The position numbers and the translations under genes were made by a program. From Citromicrobium sp. (lineage in GTDB: Bacteria; Pseudomonadota; Alphaproteobacteria; Sphingomonadales; Sphingomonadaceae), in the NCBI GenBank assembly GCA_003248395.1, contig QFNA01000057.1, forward strand, positions 1 through 16,658: DNA of 16,658 nucleotides, read 5' to 3'. The notes beneath the pieces were generated by a model. The model was not told the origin of the DNA and made no database searches. It was given only the letters and a program-made list of their open reading frames with translations. Shown in pieces: positions 1-8,709 of the stretch (position 1 is its first letter; each line of letters starts with the position of its first letter).

Positions 1-2058
1 CGCGACATCGGTACCCGTTCCCATCGCGATGCCGACATGCGAAGCGGCAAGCGCGGGTGCGTCGTTTATGCCGTCGCCGGCCATAGCGACCCGGCGACCC
101 TCGCTCTTCAACTGCTCGATCTTGCGATGTTTGTCCTCGGGCGAGACGTTCGCTTCGACTTCGTCGATACCGACCTGGCTTGCTACCGCACGCGCGGTGG
201 CTTCGCTGTCGCCGGTAAGCATCACGATCTTGATGCCGCGCTCATGCAACGCGGCAATAGCGGTGCGGCTGGTTGCCTTGATCGGATCGGCGACCGCGAT
301 AAGGCCTGCCGGTGCCCCGTCCACGGCCACGAACATCACCGTCTGTCCGAGGCTTCGGCCTTCGTCCGCCGTTGACCGCCAGCCTTCTTCGAGCGCCCCT
401 ATACGCTCCATCATCTTTTCATTCCCGATCGCGACCAGGCGCTTGTCGACATTTGCCTGGATACCTTCGCCGGTCACGGATTCGATATCGGAAGCGTCGA
501 GAATGGCAGCGCCCCTGTTTTGAGCCCCTTCCACGATCGCGTGGGCGAGCGGATGCTCGCTTCCTCTCTCAACGGCAGCGACAAGGCTCAGCAATTCCTG
601 CTCGTCGAAATCTGACTGCGGTTTTACGTCGACAAGATCGGGCTTGCCCCGGGTCAGTGTGCCGGTCTTGTCGACAACCAGCGTATCGATCTTTTCCAGC
701 GTTTCGAGCGCTTCGGCGTTCTTGATCAGGATGCCGTGCTGGGCTCCCTTGCCGGTGCCGGTCATGATCGACATTGGCGTCGCCAGTCCGAGCGCGCAGG
801 GACAGGCGATGATCAGAACGGCGACCGCGTTGACGAGCGCGTAGGCAAGGGCCGGTGCCGGTCCCCAGATGGCCCAGACGACAAAACTCACGATAGCGAC
901 AAGGACGACGATGGGCACGAACCATCCGGTGACCTGGTCGGCGAGCCGCTGGATCGGTGCCCGGCTGCGCTGCGCCTCCGCCACCATCTGCACGATCTTC
1001 GAGAGCATGGTGTCCGCGCCGACCTGCGTCGCGCGCATGGTGAAGCTGCCGGTCTGGTTGACAGTGCCCCCGATTACCTGATCGCCCGCGCTTTTCTTGA
1101 CGGGAATGGGCTCGCCACTGATCATGGATTCGTCGATGGCACTGCTTCCATCCTCGAGCGTGCCATCGACGGGGACCTTGTCGCCCGGACGCACGCGCAG
1201 AAGGTCCCCAGACGTCAATTCATCAAGCGGAACTTCGCGCTCGTCCCCGCGACCGAAAATCTTCATCGCGGTCGGGGGCGCGAGCTCGAGAAGCGCCCGC
1301 AAGGCGCTCGATGTGGATCCGCGCGCCTTGAGTTCGAGCACCTGCCCGAGCAGCACGAGGGTCGTGATAACCGCTGCTGCCTCGTAATAGACGCCGACCC
1401 GGCCCGCATGATCGCGGAAAGCCTCGGGAAAGATGTCCGGGGCGAGGGTTGCCACAAGGCTGAACAGATAAGCGATGGCAACGCCGAAGCCGATCAGGGT
1501 GAACATGTTGAGGTTCATGGTTCGGACTGATTGCAGCGCGCGGGTGAAGAAGGGCCAGCCGCCCCAAAGCACCACCGGAGTGGCCAGCAGAAGCTGCAGC
1601 CACTGCGCGGAAGCGGGTTCGATGATCTGATCGAACGGTCGCGACGGGATCATGTCGCCCATCGCATAAGCGAAGAGCGGCAGGGTGAAGAGCGCGCTCC
1701 ACCAGAACCTTCGCCGCATGTCGACCAGTTCGGGATCGGGACCCTCGTTCAAGGTGACCGTTTCGGGTTCGAGGGCCATCCCGCATATCGGGCAGGAGCC
1801 CGGCCCCGGCTGCCGGATCTCCGGATGCATCGGACAGGTGTATATCGTACCTTCCGGGACATCCTCGACAGCATCGAGGTGCGCCTTTGAAAGATACATC
1901 TCCGGATCCGCGCGGAACTTGTCGAGGCAGCGCGAGGAGCAGAAGTAATGGTCGCCACCCTTGTGTCGATCGATGAAGCGGGCGCCGTCCATCTTCACGC
2001 TCATTCCGCAAACGGGGTCGGTCGCCGTACCCTCGATCGCATTGTGCCCATCGCTCAT
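1..2058 (-). CDS. copA: Copper-translocating P1B-type ATPase with YHS and heavy-metal-binding N-terminus (3' end cut by window edge)
   Basis: This gene encodes an inner-membrane ATPase that exports copper (probably Cu(I)/Ag(I)) from the cytoplasm. The frame is open from ATG at 2058 to the window edge, giving 686 residues without a stop. The N-terminus has a YHS/TRASH-like motif (DPVCGM 14-19, HYFCSSRC 37-44) and then a heavy-metal-binding motif (YTCPMHP 73-79, CPICGM 89-94), in place of the classical CxxC HMA domains. Core motifs seen are the TM metal site CPC 419-421, phosphorylation site DKTGT 463-467, SEHPLA with His502-Pro503, and GDGIND 661-666. The CPC plus HP signature is that of P1B pumps. 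Usual length is about 750-830 residues, so roughly the last 100, including the final membrane helices, lie outside the window. The ATG has a GGGAGA Shine-Dalgarno and starts 13 bp after the multicopper oxidase stop, so it is the distal visible gene of the copper operon. The name copA is also used for multicopper oxidases; here it means the ATPase. Confidence 0.95.
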   Translation of the reverse strand, partial: MSDGHNAIEGTATDPVCGMSVKMDGARFIDRHKGGDHYFCSSRCLDKFRADPEMYLSKAHLDAVEDVPEGTIYTCPMHPEIRQPGPGSCPICGMALEPETVTLNEGPDPELVDMRRRFWWSALFTLPLFAYAMGDMIPSRPFDQIIEPASAQWLQLLLATPVVLWGGWPFFTRALQSVRTMNLNMFTLIGFGVAIAYLFSLVATLAPDIFPEAFRDHAGRVGVYYEAAAVITTLVLLGQVLELKARGSTSSALRALLELAPPTAMKIFGRGDEREVPLDELTSGDLLRVRPGDKVPVDGTLEDGSSAIDESMISGEPIPVKKSAGDQVIGGTVNQTGSFTMRATQVGADTMLSKIVQMVAEAQRSRAPIQRLADQVTGWFVPIVVLVAIVSFVVWAIWGPAPALAYALVNAVAVLIIACPCALGLATPMSIMTGTGKGAQHGILIKNAEALETLEKIDTLVVDKTGTLTRGKPDLVDVKPQSDFDEQELLSLVAAVERGSEHPLAHAIVEGAQNRGAAILDASDIESVTGEGIQANVDKRLVAIGNEKMMERIGALEEGWRSTADEGRSLGQTVMFVAVDGAPAGLIAVADPIKATSRTAIAALHERGIKIVMLTGDSEATARAVASQVGIDEVEANVSPEDKHRKIEQLKSEGRRVAMAGDGINDAPALAASHVGIAMGTGTDVA

Positions 2059-2071
2059 CTGTCGTTCTCCC

Positions 2072-3613
2072 CTAACTGGCCGTGACCACGAACTGCCCCA
2101 TCATGCCTGCGTCCTCGTGCTCGAGGATATGACAGTGATACATGTAGGGAGTGTCGGGATCGGTATTCTCTTCGAACCGTAGCAGCAGCCTGACCTGTTC
2201 ACGCGGGTTGACGATAACGGTGTCCTTGAAGCCCGCCTCTTCCGCCCGCGGAGGCCGGCCGTCCCGGTCGAGCAAGCGGAACTGCACGTTATGAATATGA
2301 AAGGGATGCGCCATCATCGATGCGTTGGCGATTTCCCATATTTCCCACTGACCCACCGGTACGCGCTGATTGATGACATCCATGTCCATGGTCTGGCCGT
2401 TGATCGACATACCCCGACCCATCATGCCCATATCGAGTACGAAACGGCGGCTGCGAACGGCGAGCGAGGGGTCTGGCGCGGCTAGCGCGGCGAGGGTGGG
2501 CGGGAGCATCACTGGAGTCGACGAGCCGGAGGGGCGCATATCGAGGATGGAAAATGTGCGGCCCTGCCTCTCGCGACCGGTCCGGTTTCCCATCATTCCG
2601 CCGCCCATCATACCCCCGCCTTGCCCGCCCATCATGCCCATGGCGTTAGCAGGGCTGCTGGCAATCAGCCGGAGCGGGCGCCCTTCGGAAAGATCGACGA
2701 TCACTTGTGCGCGTTCGCCTGGGGCAAGGGTAAGACTGCGAACCTCGCTTGGCGCGGCAAGCAGGCCGCCATCGCTTGCGATGAGTTGCATCGGACGATC
2801 ACCTTCGAGCGAGAAGGTGTAGAACCGCGCATTCGATCCATTGAGAAGCCGCAGGCGCAGCGGACCGGCGGCGGCCTCGAAAACGGCATTGGCCGTTCCG
2901 TTCACATAGATGCGCTCACCCATCACCCCCATCATCCGCGAGTGCATGTCGAGCGGGTAAACAAGGCGGCCCGAGCTGTCGATCACGCGATCCTGCACGA
3001 CGAGCGGTATGTCATCTACACCGTACCGGCTCGGCAGATCGAGGCGATCCTCTTCCTCGTCGCGCACGTAGATCGGGGCAGCAAGTCCGGTATAGACCTG
3101 TGGTCCGGCCCGGCGATGCAGATGCGAATGATACCAGTATAACGAAGCGCGCTGGCGTATTTCGAAGGACGGGCTCCAGCGCTCGCCGGGCCGCACGAGC
3201 TGGTGCGGTCCGCCATCCGCTGTGGCGGGAAGTTCGAAACCATGCCAGTGGACAGTCGCGTCCTCGGCAAGCTTGTTGTCGATCTGAAAGCGAACCTGTT
3301 CGCCGCGGCGCATTTCGAGGGTGGGCCCGAGATAGGATGCATCGATGCCGATTGTCGGAGACGGAGTGTCGGACACGAATTCTTTCTCGCCAGGTGTGAG
3401 GGAGAGGCGAAAGACACGCTCGCCCCGTTCGATCGTTCCGGCCTGTAGCCGAGGTATGGCAAGAGGTTTGCTTGCACCTGATCGATCGAGCGACATCCTG
3501 CTTTGCGTATCGCAGCCCAGCAGCGGCAGCGCCGCGAAACCCGTCGCCGCGAGACCGGCGCTCTTCATGAAATCGCGCCGATCCTGAAAGTTGGGCCTGT
3601 CGATATCGGGCAT
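2072..3613 (-). CDS. Multicopper oxidase (CueO/CopA type), Tat-exported lipoprotein
   Basis: This is a periplasmic multicopper oxidase, expected to oxidise Cu(I) to the less toxic Cu(II). From the ATG at 3613 it has 513 residues. The N-terminus carries a twin-arginine motif (RRDFMK, 12-17), a hydrophobic stretch and a lipobox ending LLGC at Cys34, so a Tat-secreted, lipid-anchored protein is inferred. The four copper-ligand motifs are present: HWHG 122-125, WYHSHLH 160-166, HPFHIH 436-441 and HCHILEHEDAGMM 493-505. Two Met-rich segments (about 325-342 and 394-402) resemble the labile-copper loops of CueO/CopA oxidases. An ATG further upstream at 3670 is in frame, but it lies immediately after the cusF stop with no Shine-Dalgarno and would bury the Tat signal. 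The 3613 start has AGGTG just upstream and is preferred. The gene sits between the cusF-like gene and the ATPase in one operon. Confidence 0.93.
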   Translation of the reverse strand: MPDIDRPNFQDRRDFMKSAGLAATGFAALPLLGCDTQSRMSLDRSGASKPLAIPRLQAGTIERGERVFRLSLTPGEKEFVSDTPSPTIGIDASYLGPTLEMRRGEQVRFQIDNKLAEDATVHWHGFELPATADGGPHQLVRPGERWSPSFEIRQRASLYWYHSHLHRRAGPQVYTGLAAPIYVRDEEEDRLDLPSRYGVDDIPLVVQDRVIDSSGRLVYPLDMHSRMMGVMGERIYVNGTANAVFEAAAGPLRLRLLNGSNARFYTFSLEGDRPMQLIASDGGLLAAPSEVRSLTLAPGERAQVIVDLSEGRPLRLIASSPANAMGMMGGQGGGMMGGGMMGNRTGRERQGRTFSILDMRPSGSSTPVMLPPTLAALAAPDPSLAVRSRRFVLDMGMMGRGMSINGQTMDMDVINQRVPVGQWEIWEIANASMMAHPFHIHNVQFRLLDRDGRPPRAEEAGFKDTVIVNPREQVRLLLRFEENTDPDTPYMYHCHILEHEDAGMMGQFVVTAS

Positions 3614-3629
3614 ATTCACCTGTTTTTGC

Positions 3630-3663
3630 GTGGGAGGCACCGGCGCAACCGAGCGCCTCCCAC
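3630..3663 (-). other. Intercistronic hairpin between cusF-like gene and multicopper oxidase
   Basis: A perfect 9-bp inverted repeat, GTGGGAGGC / GCCTCCCAC, surrounds a 16-nt loop in the 58-bp gap between the two genes. On the transcribed strand it is followed by an A-rich stretch, not a T-run, so it is not a standard intrinsic terminator. It could stabilise the mRNA or tune the ratio of efflux genes to oxidase/ATPase. The structure is seen; the role is inferred. Confidence 0.5.
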
Positions 3664-3671
3664 CCTTCATG

Positions 3672-4058
3672 CTATCGCGGCGTTACCGAGGTAACGACGC
3701 TGCCTTCGGTTCCAGTACGAAATTTAAAGGCTATTCCCTCACCGACACTGACCTGTTCGAGGATTTGCGCGTCGGCTTCGAATGCCATGGTCATCGCGGG
3801 CCACCCGATACTTTCGACCGGACCATGCTCGATGGTCACAGTGCCCGCCTCGGAATCGATGGCTGTAACCGTTCCCTCCGCGCTGGCGCTCTGCTCGCCG
3901 CCGGTCTCCTCCGCCATCGGCATTTCGCCTGACATGGGCATGCTGTCCGAGTTCGCCATGTCGTCTGACATCATGGTCTCTGAGCTGTCGTCTGCAGCGT
4001 CGCAGGCTGCAAGCGCCAGCGGTGCCGCGAGCAGGATCATATAGGTTGGGGTACGCAT
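3672..4058 (-). CDS. cusF: CusF-like periplasmic copper-binding lipoprotein
   Basis: This is a 128-residue Cu(I)/Ag(I) chaperone-like protein. It has a short basic start, a hydrophobic segment and the lipobox LAAC with Cys19, so it should be a lipoprotein rather than the soluble protein of E. coli. Residues 20-55 form an acidic, Met-rich linker (MPMSGEMPMAE). The CusF domain occupies about 59-128. Its ligands match the family: His78, then WPAMTM with Trp86, Met89 and Met91, which in E. coli CusF form the cation-pi/Met/His copper site. The chosen ATG at 4058 has AAGGAG in front. A longer frame runs upstream to 4526, but there it only mirrors cusA in another frame. The start overlaps the 3' end of cusA by 22 nt, suggesting translational coupling. 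The protein would feed the CusCBA pump. CusB here carries its own fused CusF domain, so the operon supplies two such sites. Confidence 0.92.
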   Translation of the reverse strand: MRTPTYMILLAAPLALAACDAADDSSETMMSDDMANSDSMPMSGEMPMAEETGGEQSASAEGTVTAIDSEAGTVTIEHGPVESIGWPAMTMAFEADAQILEQVSVGEGIAFKFRTGTEGSVVTSVTPR

Positions 4059-7000
4059 TCTTCTTCTCCTTGAGGGTTGGCCGGTTTTTCCGGACGGGGG
4101 CGCCGCAACAACAGATAGGCGGCGGGAAGCAGGAACATGGACAGGAGCGGCGCGGTAATCATACCGCCGATCATCGGTGCCGCGATCCGGCTCATCACCT
4201 CCGAGCCAGCTCCGGTACCGATCAAGATCGGGAACAGACCCGCAAGGATCACCGCTACGGTCATCGCCTTGGGTCGGACACGCAAGAGCGCCCCTTCGCG
4301 GATCGCCTGATCCACTTCCTCGGCGCTCAAATCGCCACTTCGTTTCTCGAGGGCTGCCTTGAGATAGATCAGCATGATCACGCCGAACTCGGCCGATACA
4401 CCTGCCAGGGCAATGAATCCGACGGCAGTTGCGACCGACTGGTTGTAGCCCATCAGATAGAGGAGCCAGTAGCCGCCTGACAGGGCGAATGGCAGCGTAC
4501 CCATGATAAGCATTGCCTCGTCCCACCTTCTGAAGATCAGATAGAGCAGCAGGAAAATGATGACGAGCGTGGCGGGTACGACGATCTGCAGCCGTTCGTA
4601 GGCGCGGGTAAGGTACTCGAACTGACCCGCGTAGGACAGGCTGACGCCCGCCGGAAGATTGACGCTTGCGGCGACCGCTTCTTGGAGGTCGGCAACCACC
4701 GATGTAAGATCGCGGTCGCGCACATCCACATAGATGTAGCTGGTCAATCGTCCCTGTTCGCTCTTGAGCATGGGGGGGCCATCGCTGACGCCGATCCGTG
4801 CGACCGTGCCGAGCGTAATCTGTTGTCCCGACGGCGTCAGGAGGGGCAAGGTTCGCAATTCGTCCACGCTGTCGCGAATTTCACGGGGGTAGCGCACATT
4901 GATCGGATAGCGCGCCAGACCTTCAACAGTCCGCGCGACATTGGCCCCACCAATAGCGCCCGAGACGATCTGCTGGATATCGGAGATGTTGAGGCCGTAT
5001 CTCGCCGCTGCGGCGCGATCGATGTCGACATCGACGTAGCGCCCGCCGGAAAGCCTCTCGGCCAGAGCCGAACTGACGCCGGGAATCGTCTTTGCCACAC
5101 CCTCGACCTCGAGCGCCACCCGTTCGATCTCTGCAAGATCCTCGCCCGAAACCTTGACCCCGATCGGGCTCTTGATCCCGGTCGCCAGCATATCGATGCG
5201 GTTACGGATAGGGGGTACCCAGACATTGGCGAGACCGGGCACTTGAACGACCCGGTCGAGCTCTTCGATCAGCGCATCAGTCGTCATGGCTTCGCGCCAT
5301 TCCTCCCGCGGCCGGAACCGGATCGTGGTCTCGAACATGGTGAGCGGAGCCGGGTCGGTAGCCGTATCTGCACGGCCGGCCTTGCCGAAGACTGTTTCGA
5401 CTTCCGGTACCGATTTGATGAGGCGGTCGGTGCGCTGCAGCAGCGCCGAGGCCTCGCCTGGCGATAGACCGGGAAGGGCGCTCGGCATGTAGAGCAGATC
5501 GCCCTCGTCGAGCGGCGGGAGAAACTCTCCGCCGAGCTGCGAGAAGGGGATCAGCGTGGTGAGGAAGATCGCGCCTGCAACCGCGAGCGTGGCTTTTGGC
5601 CAGCGCATCACCCAATTAAGGCCCGGTCGGTAAATCCTGGTCAGCCAGCGATTGAGGAAATTGGAGTCTTCTGACGGTATCTTACCCCTGATCAGCCAGC
5701 CCATCATCACCGGAACCAGTGTAACCGACAGCAGCGCAGCCGCCGCCATGGCATAGGTCTTGGTGAAGGCAAGCGGTGCAAACAACCGGCCTTCCTGGGC
5801 TTGTAGGGTAAACACGGGCAGGAACGACAAGGTTATGATCAGAAGGCTGAAGAACAGCGCCGGTCCCACTTCCTTCGATGCATCGGCGATGATCCGCCAG
5901 CGTTCCTTGACCGAAAGCACCGTGTCGGGATTTTCATGCTCCCATCGCTCGAGATGCTTGTGCGCATTTTCGATCATCACAACGGCTGCATCGACCATGG
6001 CGCCGACCGCGATAGCGATCCCGCCCAGCGACATGATATTGGCATTCACCCCCTGGAAACGCATCACGATGAACGCCGCGAGCACGCCCAAAGGCAGGGT
6101 GATGATGGCGACAAGTGCCGAACGTGCGTGCCAGAGGAACAGCGCGCATACGATCGCGACGACGATGAACTCCTCGATCAGCTTGGTCGTCAAATTCTCC
6201 ACCGAGGCGTCGATAAGCTGCGATCGGTCGTAGGTGGTGACGATCTCGACGCCCTCGGGAAGGCTCGCCTGCAATTCGTCCAGCTTTTCCTCGACCGCCT
6301 GGATTGCGCTGCGAGCGTCCGCGCCCTGTCTGAGAACGATGATGCCGCCGGCGACCTCTCCTTCGCCGTTGAGCTCGGCAATGCCGCGGCGCAGCTCCGG
6401 CCCGACCTGGATTGTGGCGACATCGCCAAGGGTAACCGGAACCCCGCCAGTTGCAGTCCTGAGGGGAATCTCGCGGAAATCGTCCAGCGTCGTCAGATAG
6501 CCCGACGCGCGTACCATGTATTCGGCCTCACCCATCTCGACGATCGAACCGCCGGCCTCCTGGTTGGACGACTGGATGGCGTTTACGATCTCGGCATGCG
6601 TGACGCCGAACGATGCCATCCGGTAAGGTTCGAGCACGATCTGGTATTGTTTCACCATACCGCCGACACTCGCGACTTCGGCAATGCCGGGGATCGTCTT
6701 GAGCTCGTAGCGCAGAAACCAGTCCTGCAGGCTGCGCAGCCCGGCAAGGTCATGACCGCCCGTGCGATCGACAAGCGCATATTCGTAAATCCACCCCACG
6801 CCCGTCGCATCCGGACCGAGCGTGCTCGTAACACCCTCGGGCAGGCGGTTCTGCACCTGATTGAGATATTCGAGCACCCGCGACCGTGCCCAGTAAAGGT
6901 CGGTACCGTCCTCGAAAATGATATAAACGTAGCTGTCGCCGAACATCGAGTAGCCGCGTACGGTCTTCGCTCCCGGCACCGACAGCATGGTCGTGGCCAT

Positions 7001-7204
7001 CGGGTAGGTCACCTGGTCCTCGACAATCCGGGGCGCCTGGCCCGGATAGTTGGATCGGACGACAACCTGGACATCGGACAGATCGGGCAAAGCATCGACC
7101 GGAGTTGTGCGGACGGCCCAGAACCCGCCAAGGGTCACAGCTATGGCGGCGAGGACGATGAAAAGCCGATTGGCGATCGAGGCATCGATAATGCGCGCGA
7201 TCAT
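4037..7204 (-). CDS. cusA: CusA-type heavy-metal RND efflux pump (Cu(I)/Ag(I))
   Basis: This is the inner-membrane proton-driven RND transporter of the CusCBA tripartite system, 1055 residues long (E. coli CusA is about 1047). The sequence fits the monovalent-cation HME subgroup. The three substrate methionines fall at Met573 (LLYMPS), Met623 (APLTMFET) and Met672 (DMLATGIKSP), the same numbering as the known E. coli CusA site. TM4 carries GAMVDAAVVMIENAH with Asp405, the proton-relay aspartate of the family. Twelve-helix architecture with two large periplasmic loops is evident from the hydrophobic blocks at about 13-30, 340-500, 538-555 and in the C-terminal third. The start overlaps the cusB stop as ATGA (7201-7204), and the 3' end overlaps the cusF-like gene. 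Nothing appears truncated. Specificity for copper versus silver cannot be decided from sequence. Confidence 0.96.
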   Translation of the reverse strand: MIARIIDASIANRLFIVLAAIAVTLGGFWAVRTTPVDALPDLSDVQVVVRSNYPGQAPRIVEDQVTYPMATTMLSVPGAKTVRGYSMFGDSYVYIIFEDGTDLYWARSRVLEYLNQVQNRLPEGVTSTLGPDATGVGWIYEYALVDRTGGHDLAGLRSLQDWFLRYELKTIPGIAEVASVGGMVKQYQIVLEPYRMASFGVTHAEIVNAIQSSNQEAGGSIVEMGEAEYMVRASGYLTTLDDFREIPLRTATGGVPVTLGDVATIQVGPELRRGIAELNGEGEVAGGIIVLRQGADARSAIQAVEEKLDELQASLPEGVEIVTTYDRSQLIDASVENLTTKLIEEFIVVAIVCALFLWHARSALVAIITLPLGVLAAFIVMRFQGVNANIMSLGGIAIAVGAMVDAAVVMIENAHKHLERWEHENPDTVLSVKERWRIIADASKEVGPALFFSLLIITLSFLPVFTLQAQEGRLFAPLAFTKTYAMAAAALLSVTLVPVMMGWLIRGKIPSEDSNFLNRWLTRIYRPGLNWVMRWPKATLAVAGAIFLTTLIPFSQLGGEFLPPLDEGDLLYMPSALPGLSPGEASALLQRTDRLIKSVPEVETVFGKAGRADTATDPAPLTMFETTIRFRPREEWREAMTTDALIEELDRVVQVPGLANVWVPPIRNRIDMLATGIKSPIGVKVSGEDLAEIERVALEVEGVAKTIPGVSSALAERLSGGRYVDVDIDRAAAARYGLNISDIQQIVSGAIGGANVARTVEGLARYPINVRYPREIRDSVDELRTLPLLTPSGQQITLGTVARIGVSDGPPMLKSEQGRLTSYIYVDVRDRDLTSVVADLQEAVAASVNLPAGVSLSYAGQFEYLTRAYERLQIVVPATLVIIFLLLYLIFRRWDEAMLIMGTLPFALSGGYWLLYLMGYNQSVATAVGFIALAGVSAEFGVIMLIYLKAALEKRSGDLSAEEVDQAIREGALLRVRPKAMTVAVILAGLFPILIGTGAGSEVMSRIAAPMIGGMITAPLLSMFLLPAAYLLLRRPRPEKPANPQGEEECVPQPI

Positions 7205-8709
7205 TGCCCGGCACTCCTGATGGTCTCGATACGGGGGCCGGCGTCCTGCTGGGTGAAGGTAAAGCGCACTCTATCGCCTTCCTCGAACCCGCTGATCTGC
7301 GCTGCATTCTTCGTGCGGAAACTCATCGTCATGGCGGGCCAGTCTAGCCGCGGGACAGGTCCGTGCCGCAGCGTGACGGAGCCATCGGCAATCTTCTCGA
7401 TCGTCCCCATTGCGCTGAATGTCACTGGTTGGTCTTCACCGTCCCGGTTCGGACCTGCCTCATCGATCGCACGAACATCAAGTCCTGCCAGGCTTGCCTC
7501 GGAATCGAGCAGGAACTGGCCCGAGGTCACGACCTCTTCGCCTTGCGAAAGGCCGGCCAGCACTTCGGTCCTGCCTCCCGCCTCACGGCCGATCCGGACT
7601 TCGGCAGGCATGAAGCCGCCCTCGTCCTGCTTGATCATGACGATGGTGCGGCGCCCGGTCCGGATCACCGCTTCGGAAGGAACCAGCAGAGCGCGCCGGG
7701 TGTCGGGGGTCAGCGAGACCTGCGCGAACATGCCCGGCTTGAGCCGTCCGGAAGGATTGGGCAATTGTGCGCGGACGGTGATTGTCCGGCTGGCATCCTG
7801 TGCGCTCGGCAAGATCGCGATGATCGGTCCGGAAAATCTCTCATCGGGAAACGCGGTCAGGGTTGCACTGACAGGTTGGCCGACCCGGATATTCGCTGCT
7901 TGTGTTTCGGGCACCGATGCCTCGAGCCAGATCGGCGAGAATCCGGTTATTTCCGCCAGGGTCTGGCCTGCCATCACGGTCATGCCGGGTCGCACGCCGA
8001 GCATGGTGATGGCCCCGCCGGTCGGCGCGGTGACCGTGATCGTCGCCTGCGCGCGGCCGGTCCGGCCCACCGATGAAATTTGCCCATTCGACATGCCGAG
8101 CAGCCGCATCCGCTCGCGCATGGCCTGTGCAAGCTGTTCATCGCCGCTGTTCAGGACGGCCAGATATTCCTGCTGCGCTCCTCCCCATTCGGGTACGAGA
8201 ATATCGGCCAGCGGCGCGCCTCGGCTCACCACATCGTCTGGAGCACGCCCATAGGTTCGTTGTACAAAGCCGCCAGCCCTTGGCTGGACAATTGCAACGT
8301 CCCGCCCATTGTAAGCGAGAACACCGGTAACGGACACGTCCGGCTCAAGTACGCCGTATTCGGCCTCGGCGGTGCGGATGCCGAAGTTCTGGACAAGCCC
8401 CGCGTCGATCTGAACCCCGGAGGTGGCCTCCTCGCCAGCGCATTTGGGAACAAGTTCCATATCCATGAACGGCGATTTTCCAGGCTCGTCGAAACGCTGT
8501 CCCGGCACCATCGGATCGTACCAGTAAAGCACGTCCTCACATTCGGCGCTGGATGATCCCCCGTTGCCATTTGCCTGACTTCCGCTCTCACCCCGCTGCG
8601 ATAACCCGTATCCTGCGGTGACGCTGATCAGGGCGACCGTTGCCGCCATCGTCCAGGATTTCTGGCGCGGCGACAGTTTGTCCCACGCGGCTCCCATTTT
8701 GGCTCTCAT
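7201..8709 (-). CDS. cusB: CusB-type periplasmic adaptor with N-terminal metal-binding motif and fused C-terminal CusF domain
   Basis: This is the membrane-fusion (HlyD/CusB family) subunit linking CusA to the outer-membrane channel. It has 502 residues. A single N-terminal membrane anchor lies at about 20-36. Next is a heavy-metal-binding segment (YWYDPMVPGQ 62-71, then PFMDMELVPKC 80-90), typical of CusB adaptors and rich in Met and Asp. The barrel-sandwich and beta-barrel region occupies about 100-420. Residues 429-502 form a complete CusF-like domain with His449 and WPAMTM (Trp457, Met460, Met462). E. coli CusB lacks this fusion, although similar fusions are known in other proteobacteria. 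The ATG at 8709 has GGAG 8 nt upstream inside cusC and overlaps the cusC stop as ATGA. The stop overlaps the cusA start in the same way. This places it firmly as the middle gene of a coupled cusCBA set. Confidence 0.95.
   Translation of the reverse strand: MRAKMGAAWDKLSPRQKSWTMAATVALISVTAGYGLSQRGESGSQANGNGGSSSAECEDVLYWYDPMVPGQRFDEPGKSPFMDMELVPKCAGEEATSGVQIDAGLVQNFGIRTAEAEYGVLEPDVSVTGVLAYNGRDVAIVQPRAGGFVQRTYGRAPDDVVSRGAPLADILVPEWGGAQQEYLAVLNSGDEQLAQAMRERMRLLGMSNGQISSVGRTGRAQATITVTAPTGGAITMLGVRPGMTVMAGQTLAEITGFSPIWLEASVPETQAANIRVGQPVSATLTAFPDERFSGPIIAILPSAQDASRTITVRAQLPNPSGRLKPGMFAQVSLTPDTRRALLVPSEAVIRTGRRTIVMIKQDEGGFMPAEVRIGREAGGRTEVLAGLSQGEEVVTSGQFLLDSEASLAGLDVRAIDEAGPNRDGEDQPVTFSAMGTIEKIADGSVTLRHGPVPRLDWPAMTMSFRTKNAAQISGFEEGDRVRFTFTQQDAGPRIETIRSAGQ

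Noticed and set aside
736..1530. 264-codon plus-strand frame within the ATPase region
   Set aside because: Antisense shadow of the P-type ATPase; no recognisable domain.
1223..2011. 262-codon minus-strand frame that could suggest a separate gene or a frameshifted ATPase
   Set aside because: The ATPase frame is continuous from 2058 to the window edge with every catalytic motif in order; this is the same strand in another phase.
3614..3670. Longer N-terminus for the multicopper oxidase starting at ATG 3670
   Set aside because: No ribosome-binding site. It would place about 30 residues before the Tat motif and span the intergenic hairpin, whereas the ATG at 3613 has AGGTG upstream.
4059..4526. 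Upstream extension of the CusF-like protein by 156 residues
   Set aside because: The extension only overlaps cusA in another frame. The ATG at 4058 has a good AAGGAG and gives an exact lipoprotein signal.
5936..8254. Very long open frame on the plus strand (over 700 codons)
   Set aside because: It lies wholly antisense to cusA and cusB, which have full family motifs. Its Arg/Asp/His-heavy composition is what high-GC third positions produce on the opposite strand, and no motif or Shine-Dalgarno supports it.
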